Assembly (NCBI GenBank): GCA_025201845.1
Contig: MU604196.1
Coordinates: 1-11,077, forward strand
DNA from: Martensiomyces pterosporus
Taxonomy: Eukaryota > Kickxellomycota > Kickxellomycetes > Kickxellales > Kickxellaceae
Length of the DNA: 11,077 bases
Direction: 5' to 3'
Of this stretch, positions 1-6,267 are shown piece after piece. Each line of letters begins with the position of its first letter. Positions within the stretch are counted from its first letter, which is position 1. Made by a program: the position numbers and the translations under genes. The notes beneath the pieces were generated by a model. The model worked only from the letters and a program-made list of their open reading frames with translations. It was not told the DNA's origin and did not search any database.

Positions 1-1945
1 GCTGAGGGTGATGCTGAAGCAGAAGTTGAAGGAGTAGAGACCGGTGCTGAGGTTGTGGCAGGCACTGATGCTGATGGTGACGCTGAGGATGATGGTGAAA
101 CAGAAGCAGAAGCAGAAGGAGTAGAAACTGGAGCCGAGGTTGTAGCAGGCACTGATGCCGAGGATGAAGCAGGCTGTGATGCCGAGGATGACTCTGAAGC
201 AGAAGCTGAAGTTGTACCAGGTGCTGGTGCTGAGTATGATGGGGGTATTGGTGCTGAGTATAAGACAGGTGATGAACCCGAGGATGGCTCTGGTGGAGTT
301 GGTGCCGGAATTGAGGTTGTAGCGGGCACCGAAGCCGAAGATGATGCTGAAGCTGAAGCTGAAGAGGGAGTAGAAGCTGGAGCTGAGGTTGTAGCAGGCA
401 CCGAAGCCGAGGACGAGGCAGGTTCTGATTCTGAGGATGACTCTGAAACGGAAGCTGAAGAAGGAGCTGAAGTTGGAGCTGAGGTTGAGCAGGCACCGAA
501 GCCGAGGACGAGGCAGGTTCTGATTCTGAGGATGACTCTGAAACGGAAGCTGAAGAAGGAGCTGAAGTTGGAGCTGAGGTTGTAGCGGGCACCGATGCTG
601 AGGTTGTAGCGGGCACCGAAGCCGAGGATGTAGCGGGCACCGAAGCCGAGGATGTAGCGGGTACCGAAGCCGAGGATGTAGCGGGTACTGAAGCCGAGGA
701 TGTAGCGGGTACCGAAGCCGAGGATGTAGCGGGTACCGAAGCCGAGGGTGTAGCGGGCACCGAAGCCGAGGATGTAGCGGGCACCGAAGCCGAGGATGTA
801 GCGGGCACCGAAGCCGAGGATGAGGCAGGTGCTGACTCTGAGGATGATGCCGAAACAGAAGCAGAAGCAGAAGGGGTAGAAGCAGTAGCTAAAGCATAAG
901 CATGGGTAGCTGATGATGATGGGGCTGGCTCAGGTGCAGGGGCTGGTGCAGAAGATGGTGCTGGCGCAGAAGTTGGTGCTGGTGCTGGTACAGGTGCCGG
1001 TGCTGGTGCAGGTGCAGGTGCAGGTGCAGGGGCTGGCGCAGGGGCTGGTGCAGGTGTAGAGGCTGGTGCAGAAGATGGTGCTTGCGCAGAAGTTGGTGCT
1101 GGTGCTGGCACAGAAGTTGGTGCAACTCCAGGTGCTGGTACAGGTGCCGGTGCTGGTGCAGGGGCTGGTGCAGGTGCAGGGGCTGGTGCAGAAGTTGGTG
1201 CTGGTGCTGGCGCAGGGGCTGGTGCAGAAGTTGGTGCTGGTGCTGGCACAGAAGTTGGTGCAACTCCAGGTGCTGGTGCTGGTGCTGGTGCTGGTGCTGG
1301 TGCTGGTGCTGGTGCAGGGGCAGGGGCAGGGGCAGGGGCTGGTGTAGAGGCTGGTGTAGAAGATGGTGCTGGCGCAGAAGTTGGTGCCGGTGCCGGTGCA
1401 GGTGCAGGTGCAGGTGCAGGGGTTGGCGTAGGGGCTGGCGCAGGGGCTGGTGCAGAAGTTGGCGCAGGGGCTGGGGCTGGTGCTGGTGCAGAGGATGGTA
1501 CAGGTGCTGGAGCAGGAGGCGAGGCTGAAGCAGATGTAGCAATGGAGGTAGCAGGTGCAGATGAAGGTGGAAGTGAAGCATAATACGAAGGATTTGGAGC
1601 TGCTGACGTTCCTGTTGCCGCTGTGGACTCAGAGGCTGGACCCTCGGATGAGGATGCCGAGCTGCTAGGCTCTGGAGAGCTGTCAGATGATGAATCGCCA
1701 GGTGGGGGAACCTGCTCTACTTCGTATCCAGCTCTCCTCTTGCCGCTCAACAGATTTCTGGCCTTCCTCCTGGACTGGCCCATTGAGGACCACTGCCCGC
1801 TGCGAGCATTTCCCTCGAGCACGTGGTTAGCGCTCTCCAGCGAACCCTGGTGTGGTTGCATAACACCCTTGTTAACAAAGACTACTCTCCCGAGCACCGC
1901 TGCAGTCTGAACAGCAAAAATGAGCGAAAGTGCGCAGATTTTCAT
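1..1945 (-). CDS. Secreted Ser/Ala/Pro/Thr-rich mucin-like (cell-wall type) protein, 5' part, with an internal frame break
   Basis: I do not recognise a named family. Read on the minus strand from the ATG at 1945, the protein opens with a textbook signal peptide ([19 protein letters not shown], cleavage probably near residue 19). About 45 polar residues follow, then two basic clusters (SRRKAR and GKRRAG) that could be processing sites. Next come Ser/Glu-rich stretches, a long (PA)n tract with PTSAPAP spacers (about 1500-910), ten ATSSASVP repeats (822-583), and further S/A/T/P repeats with SESSSESE acidic patches to the left edge. No stop occurs in this frame from 1945 down to 488. There one base is missing relative to a neighbouring identical repeat, and the S/T/A/P reading resumes in another frame to base 1. 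The unshifted frame also stays open to the edge, but as Gln/Leu/His-rich sequence. The composition suggests an O-glycosylated surface or wall protein; that function is inferred. The C-terminus is outside the window, so a GPI signal cannot be tested. Confidence 0.72.
   Translation of the reverse strand, partial: MKICALSLIFAVQTAAVLGRVVFVNKGVMQPHQGSLESANHVLEGNARSGQWSSMGQSRRKARNLLSGKRRAGYEVEQVPPPGDSSSDSSPEPSSSASSSEGPASESTAATGTSAAPNPSYYASLPPSSAPATSIATSASASPPAPAPVPSSAPAPAPAPAPTSAPAPAPAPTPTPAPAPAPAPAPAPTSAPAPSSTPASTPAPAPAPAPAPAPAPAPAPAPAPAPGVAPTSVPAPAPTSAPAPAPAPAPTSAPAPAPAPAPAPAPAPVPAPGVAPTSVPAPAPTSAQAPSSAPASTPAPAPAPAPAPAPAPAPAPAPVPAPAPTSAPAPSSAPAPAPEPAPSSSATHAYALATASTPSASASVSASSSESAPASSSASVPATSSASVPATSSASVPATPSASVPATSSASVPATSSASVPATSSASVPATSSASVPATSSASVPATTSASVPATTSAPTSAPSSASVSESSSESEPASSSASVPAQPQLQLQLLLQLPFQSHPQNQNLPRPRLRCLLQPQLQLLLPLQLQLQHHLRLRCPLQPQFRHQLHQSHPRVHHLSYTQHQYPHHTQHQHLVQLQLLLQSHPRHHSLLHPRHQCLLQPRLQFLLLLLLLLFHHHPQRHHQHQCLPQPQHRSLLLQLLLQHHPQ
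394..582. repeat. Tandem duplication of a ~95-bp unit (94 bp identical)
   Basis: Bases 394-487 and 489-582 are identical by eye, starting GCAGGCACCGAAGCCGAGG and ending GGAGCTGAGGTTG. The natural period in the surrounding repeats is 96 bp (32 codons), with GTTGTAGC at each junction. Between these two copies the junction reads GTTGAGC, so the period is 95 and the minus-strand reading frame slips by one. Confidence 0.9.
583..822. repeat. 24-bp minisatellite, 10 units, encoding ATSSASVP on the minus strand
   Basis: The string TAGCGGG recurs exactly every 24 bp at 583, 607, 631, 655, 679, 703, 727, 751, 775 and 799. Most units read TAGCGGGCACCGAAGCCGAG plus GATG. Units beginning at 655, 679, 703 and 727 carry GGTACC or GGTACT in place of GGCACC. 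Because 24 is a multiple of three, copy number can change without breaking the frame. On the minus strand each unit gives eight residues, A-T-S-S-A-S-V-P. Confidence 0.93.
910..1500. repeat. GGTGCW/GGGGCW hexamer-rich tract encoding the Pro-Ala domain
   Basis: This stretch is almost wholly GGTGCT, GGTGCA and GGGGCW hexamers, read on the minus strand as alternating Ala and Pro with PTSAP interruptions. It includes a 54-bp block present twice (1086-1139 and 1224-1277) at a distance of 138 bp, which is a whole number of codons. A pure GGTGCT run lies at about 1270-1311. Confidence 0.85.
1317..1338 (+). other. G-quadruplex motif, four GGGG tracts with 2-nt loops
   Basis: Four runs of four G lie at 1317-1320, 1323-1326, 1329-1332 and 1335-1338, each separated by CA. 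This fits the canonical G4 pattern with very short loops. The G-rich strand is the template strand of the minus-strand secreted-protein gene. Confidence 0.8.
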
Positions 1946-2050
1946 ATTCACTTGAGTATATCAGCTATAGCGGATTTGCAATGTGGTTTTGTATTTAGAG
2001 AAGATAATGCAAGTGCGAATGAGTGCAGGTGAGGGTTCGCAGGTGTACTG

Positions 2051-2102
2051 GTGATGTGGTGATGTGGTGATGTGATGATGTGATGATGTGATGATGTGGT
2101 GG
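2051..2102. repeat. GTGATGTG/GATGATGTG microsatellite
   Basis: Imperfect tandem repeats of GTGATGTG and then GATGATGTG. The tract lies between the putative TATA box at 2167-2173 and the minus-strand ATG at 1945, so it would be transcribed in the 5' leader of the secreted-protein gene. Confidence 0.8.
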
Positions 2103-2166
2103 TATGCAAGTGCGCAGATATGCTGATGTGACGAACGACCACCTGTTAAGCGGATAGAGGCTATGC

Positions 2167-2173
2167 ATTTATA
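2167..2173 (-). promoter_or_regulatory. TATAAAT box of the secreted-protein gene
   Basis: The minus strand reads CGTATAAATGCATAGCC here, about 220 nt upstream of the ATG at 1945. A similar context, GTATAAAACGCATAGCC, occurs on the minus strand at 10870-10854. Assignment as a promoter is inferred from motif and position. Confidence 0.5.
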
Positions 2174-2179
2174 CGTTTC

Positions 2180-2905
2180 TACACCCCATTTCCCTCGCTA
2201 CCATCCTCAGCATGCTGCAGCTTTAGTCTATCACAACATGCCGCTCCGCATACACGCCGTAGCCGTCAGAAATCCCGTGTAGTAGCGATATGCACAACTA
2301 AACACGTTGGGGAATAATATAGTGAGGCGATACTTCCCCCACTGCAATTGTCTCCAACTCCTCGTCAGTTTAATTCAGATGCGGGTGGTCTTGAACAATA
2401 AAGAAGTTGCACCGAGAACATGGCAAGTATGTGCTTGTGTGTGGTTCGGGTGAGGGTGTGAGGGGGTTGTGTGTAATTTCTTTAGCTAGGCTTTTTAGGC
2501 ATTCGCTGGATGGGCGAAGAACATGAAGCGTTGGTTGAGGGGCATATTGGTTTGTCCTTGAGCAATGGATGACAGACAATATAACCCAAATGCAAGGGCA
2601 GGTGCGGGGATTCTAGCGTCCACATATGCTATGCAATCTCAGACCCAGAGCAGTAGCAGCAAGCGCACCAAAGTGGGGGTTGCCTATTTGTATACCAAGG
2701 CTGGTATTCGGGAGGCGAGCCGAACCGTCGAGCCAGATGGGCTCTCTTTGCATAGCCCGCTGGACACGAGCGTCCCTTTTCGCCGCTGCCTCCTAGTACC
2801 GCTGTCACACACCCCGTTGTTTTGCTGCTTGCTCTTCCTCTTTGTTCGTTTATTTTACTACTAGAAGCAGAAGCAGTGTGTTGAAGCCCCGCAGAATTAG
2901 AAGCC
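2180..2905. other. Intergenic region between divergent genes; no certain gene
   Basis: This space separates the minus-strand secreted-protein gene from the plus-strand coactosin gene. It includes a TTG/CTT/TCT pyrimidine-rich stretch just ahead of coactosin (2815-2860), which resembles a core promoter or leader. Short open frames on both strands (for example plus 2565-2864 and minus 2579-2370) have no recognisable domains. One weak spliced small-gene candidate at 2379-2561 is described under findings. Confidence 0.5.
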
Positions 2906-3637
2906 ATGGGCCTTTGCGATGTAAGTACAGCGGTGACGGTTCCCCATGGCTGAATCCAGAGCAGGACAACAGCACGCCAGATGAACCTCTTCCCCGCGCT
3001 GAATCGCACAAGTCCACAGCACTCACACTCCCCGCGTCCGCCTCCCTGTGTATAGAACCCCGAGATCAGCGAGGCGTACAACGATGTCCGCAGCGGTAAG
3101 TAGAGCGCGCCGCCCACTTGATACACGCAAGCATAGACAATCCGAGCCAAGGCTGGAACAGATGCACCCCAATTAACACAGAGGCAGCAGCTAAAGCACA
3201 CACCTCTCTTTCCCCCTCTTCGTTGAGAGCCTGTGCATCTTGTAGATAAGAGCGAGACGAATTGGCTTTTGTTGGAGTTTGTCGATGATCGCAAGGATGA
3301 GCTCAAGGTTGGCGGTACCGGTACTGGTGGTCTTGAGGAGCTCAAGGGCAAGCTCAAAGAGGATTCGGCGGCATTTGGCTATGTTCGTATGACGATGTCC
3401 AACGACGAGCTGTCTCAGAGAACCAAGTTTGTCTTCATTTCGTGGTGTGGCCCTCGCACCCGCGTTATGCGCAAGGCGAAGCTTGGCGTCCAAAAGGGCG
3501 AGCTGCAAAAGACCCTGCGCACGTTCTCCATTGAGGTCCCTGCAAGCGAGCTCGGCGATCTTGAGGTTGACGACGTCTTGCTGCAGCTGCGAAGGGCTGG
3601 TGGCGCCAACTACGATCGTCAGTCTTCCAACTACTGA
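2906..3637 (+). CDS. Coactosin-like actin-binding protein (ADF-H domain), three exons
   Basis: Exons at 2906-2920, 3056-3095 and 3246-3637 join to 447 nt, 148 aa, typical for coactosins. Introns are 2921-3055 (GTAAGT...TATAG, phase 0) and 3096-3245 (GTAAGT...TGTAG, phase 1). The first exon is only five codons (MGLCD); splicing gives MGLCDNPEISEAYNDVRSDK, an ADF-H N-terminal helix. One ADF-H domain fills the protein: strand residues SETNWLLLEF (21-30), SAAFGYVRM (59-67), KFVFISWCGP (79-88), then a long basic helix (RTRVMRKAK, 89-97). The C-terminal AGGANYD (136-142) is a coactosin hallmark. Lys79 aligns with human COTL1 Lys75, which is important for F-actin binding. The family binds actin filaments in the cytoplasm and cortex without strong severing activity. 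The alternative, cofilin, is unlikely given the C-terminus. Confidence 0.95.
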
Positions 3638-3739
3638 GCCGGGCTGAATGAACACACCAACATCGTACCTGGCAGCGCCCTTTGTTTAGATACCCCCGAA
3701 AACTACACAGCTATACTCTACCTCCACCCTTTGTTTGCG

Positions 3740-3745
3740 AATAAA
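3740..3745 (+). terminator. AATAAA polyadenylation signal of coactosin
   Basis: AATAAA lies 103 bp after the coactosin stop codon, in the 150-bp gap to the convergent RPAP1 gene, and is followed by GGCGG and a T7 run. No AATAAA is visible for the minus-strand gene in the same gap, so the two 3' ends probably overlap. Confidence 0.6.
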
Positions 3746-3787
3746 CACCAGGCGGCTTTTTTTAGAAACCCAAAGAGAAAAAAGCAT

Positions 3788-5923
3788 CTACTTGCTCATA
3801 AGGTAGGGGAACTTGTTTTGTAGCAAGACCAGTATCCTTCCATGTGCCCCAATCCGCTGCTTGAAAATGTCTGACATGCTGGCCAGATACTTGATGCACT
3901 CGGCAAGCATCGACAATTGCTGCTGGGGCAGCAGAGAGAGCGCCACAGTGTCGTGCACAGTATCAAGGAATGCTGTGGTAAGAATGCTGTCGAGTGCTTT
4001 GAATGTCCGGTCGACCACCGCACCCTTGGCAGCAGCAGCCTCTTCGGGGATTATGTTGATGTCAGGTCCTGGCTTTGCCGTAGTTTGCGCCACGGCTTCG
4101 CCGCCCGTTGATACCCGCACCAGGCTTTTATAGTTCGCCATCTCGACTATCCACGTCCATAGCGTGATCGCAGCTTCAGCGCGACCAGTCTTATTTGTGT
4201 CTGAAATTCCCTGCGCAAAGTAAAGCTCCGCTTGCCAGTCAAGCAGCCCCATATAGACTTCAGCGGACTGCGCAGTGCTCCAGACTCCAATGTTAAACTT
4301 GTGGAGTATACACCCTAGTGTCGCCATGGCTACGGTGCGCTGGGCAGGAACAGTGCTGCGCGACAGATGTAGCAGCTCTGGAATCGTGTATCCAGGCTTT
4401 TCTGGGTCATCGCCGTGGTGGTGCAGGCCTGTGTTTGTAGGGATATCGGACTCCTCTTCGGTCATGATCTGTCCGTCAAACGCAAACCTCACGTGAGCGA
4501 CTCTCTTATCCATCAGATCTACGTCCTTGACCCCATCATCACCTAGCGCCCTTGCAACGGCTGCTTTCTCCATTTGCCTGCTTGCTTGGACTGCGTGCTC
4601 CATAGGCGACTTGGCCTGGTTGTGGCCTAGGATCCATGCTAGCTTTGCCTCCTCCACGACCTCTGACGGAAAGTACCTGCGCTTCATGGCAGAGTAAAAC
4701 TCGCTGTCTGCACCGGTCTCGTTATTGTCCACATCAATAGAGGCTCCCTTCCCTGCGTCTGACTTGCTGCTTACCCCGACCCACTCTGCAGGCGGAGGGG
4801 GCGGGGGCGCAAAGAACCCGTCGTCGTCGTCATCGCTGCTGTTATCGTCCGGCATAGGCTTTGCGAATCGCACTTGCTTTGCTTCTTTTGCCTTGGGCTT
4901 GCTTTGATCTGCCATGTGCTCCATAGCCGAGCCGCCGACAGCATTATCCTTCCCATAAGTGCTTGATTCCTGAACCACGCGCGGGGCATCGCTCAGCTTG
5001 CCTTTTCTACCTTGAAGCCTTTGGATCGTCTCCTGTGAAATCATGGATTGTATCTCGCTTTGCGCCTCGAGAATGTCGGCCTCAGACATTCCCTTGATCC
5101 GCTCGCTGTTTTCTTGCGACACTTGGTCACGCACCTGAGACCAGTAATCGCCGCTCTGGCCGTCCACAGTAGCAGGAATCGATCTGGCTGCTGCTGAGGG
5201 AAAAGGCGCTGGCTGCGATACCTTTTCGGGTGAAACGTCGATAGGGACTTCAGGGAAGCCACTTGCTCTGGGCTGCAACTTTGGAACACGAACAGGCCCA
5301 TCGGCCTTGTGTTCGGGGACAGGCGCCATCAGCTTGGGCAAGAAAGTTGCCGAGGAACTAGTTGCAGTGCCCGACCTCCCAGGATCGATGCTGCTGTCTG
5401 ATCCAGCTGTCTGATCCAGCTTTGCAAGCCGCCTTTGAGCGAACAAAGACAGCCTCTTTGGCTTGGCTGACGGCAAGCCCTTGGACGCGGGTGTGCGGGC
5501 AGACGTGGGTTCAATCTGTGGACCTACTGTTGGCCTGTTATCTGCCGGTGTACTCTGGGCTTCTGTTTCTCTTTCTTTGACCTCGAATTCCTTTATCGCC
5601 CCGGCCATACGCTTGGCAAAATCCAGCACATCGACGCTGGGGACATCGGCCGGCGCAGTGCCACTGGGAGAGGCAGTTGCTTGCTTGTCCTCTTTACTGC
5701 AATTCTTGCTGGATGTGTTGGCATTTGCATCGACTGCATCCTGGGAACATCTCTGCTTGGCTGTTGCTATTTCTGGAGGCTGATTGCGACGAACAACTTT
5801 GGCTGCTGGTTTGCTGCTGCTAGCTAAAAAGTCTCTTTGCATAGCCTCCAGATCGTCGTCCTCAGTACCAAGCTCAAAGCGTCTGGGACGCAAGCCGTCG
5901 TGAATATTGCCTGAACCCGCCAT
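3788..5923 (-). CDS. RPAP1: RPAP1/Rba50 homologue, RNA polymerase II-associated protein 1
   Basis: A single open frame of 711 aa, no intron. The family works in cytoplasmic assembly and nuclear import of RNA polymerase II, with GPN GTPases and chaperones. Seen: an N-terminal FELGTEDDDLEAMQRDFL...KPAAKVVRR segment (about 16-46); a disordered, charged stretch; an RPAP1_N-type helix (GMSEADILEAQSEIQSMIS...RLQGRKGK, about 278-309); an acidic run and seven prolines (about 362-378); and the RPAP1_C signature (HVRFAFDGQIM at about 477 and GLHHHGDDPEKPGYTIPELL at about 499-518, then SRSTVPAQRTVAMATLG). The frame extends 44 codons upstream to 6055. I chose the ATG at 5923 because the family-like N-terminus begins there and the upstream DNA is pyrimidine-rich, leader-like and codes for an unrelated Leu/Cys-rich stretch. 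The protein is about half the human length but longer than yeast Rba50. Confidence 0.93.
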   Translation of the reverse strand: MAGSGNIHDGLRPRRFELGTEDDDLEAMQRDFLASSSKPAAKVVRRNQPPEIATAKQRCSQDAVDANANTSSKNCSKEDKQATASPSGTAPADVPSVDVLDFAKRMAGAIKEFEVKERETEAQSTPADNRPTVGPQIEPTSARTPASKGLPSAKPKRLSLFAQRRLAKLDQTAGSDSSIDPGRSGTATSSSATFLPKLMAPVPEHKADGPVRVPKLQPRASGFPEVPIDVSPEKVSQPAPFPSAAARSIPATVDGQSGDYWSQVRDQVSQENSERIKGMSEADILEAQSEIQSMISQETIQRLQGRKGKLSDAPRVVQESSTYGKDNAVGGSAMEHMADQSKPKAKEAKQVRFAKPMPDDNSSDDDDDGFFAPPPPPPAEWVGVSSKSDAGKGASIDVDNNETGADSEFYSAMKRRYFPSEVVEEAKLAWILGHNQAKSPMEHAVQASRQMEKAAVARALGDDGVKDVDLMDKRVAHVRFAFDGQIMTEEESDIPTNTGLHHHGDDPEKPGYTIPELLHLSRSTVPAQRTVAMATLGCILHKFNIGVWSTAQSAEVYMGLLDWQAELYFAQGISDTNKTGRAEAAITLWTWIVEMANYKSLVRVSTGGEAVAQTTAKPGPDINIIPEEAAAAKGAVVDRTFKALDSILTTAFLDTVHDTVALSLLPQQQLSMLAECIKYLASMSDIFKQRIGAHGRILVLLQNKFPYLMSK

Positions 5924-6267
5924 CAGCAAACAAGAAAGAATGAGTGTATATGGATATGCGTGGCAGCAAAGGAAGAGAAGACAAAGTACCAAAGATTCCG
6001 CAGCACTAAAATTTCCACAGCGAATATTTGACAATGCAGGCTGATCTGCGGCCACAGTGAAACATAATGGTTGGTTTTGTGTGCTTCACATGACTTTTGC
6101 TAAACGAAGCATGTGTGTAAACTTCGTGTACATTGCTGCATGCCCACATACCCTGCTGTCACCTTGGCAAGCAAAAGAAATAGAAAGGATATGAGCAGGG
6201 GAAAGGAAGAGACATGTAGTAAATTCTTAGGGCGGCGGAATGCTGCCCAGCACAAGCCTATGAGCTC
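5924..6267. other. Intergenic: RPAP1 promoter/leader and malic enzyme 3' region
   Basis: Both flanking genes run on the minus strand, so this 344-bp space holds the 3' UTR of malic enzyme and the promoter of RPAP1. The minus strand is CT-rich just upstream of the RPAP1 ATG (TCATTCTTTCTTG). I see no consensus AATAAA for malic enzyme and no clear TATA box for RPAP1. Confidence 0.5.

Noticed and set aside
1..585. Plus-strand acidic frame (Ala/Glu/Asp/Gly/Val-rich), open from the left edge
   Set aside because: It is the complement of the S/T/A/P repeats, has no clear start, ends in unrelated sequence after the 487/488 base loss, and conflicts with the minus-strand gene that has a signal peptide.
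1082..1528. Plus-strand Cys/Trp/Arg-rich ORF resembling a cysteine-rich repeat protein
   Set aside because: The CW/RG pattern is only the complement of CCA/GCA proline-alanine codons.
889..1581. Minus-strand 230-codon Leu/His/Gln-rich ORF
   Set aside because: It is a shadow frame of the Pro-Ala repeats. The frame that begins with a signal peptide at 1945 passes through the same DNA in a different register.
2629..3357. Minus-strand 242-codon ORF over the coactosin 5' region
   Set aside because: It runs antisense across two introns with consensus splice sites and across the coactosin ADF-H coding sequence, and shows no domain of its own.
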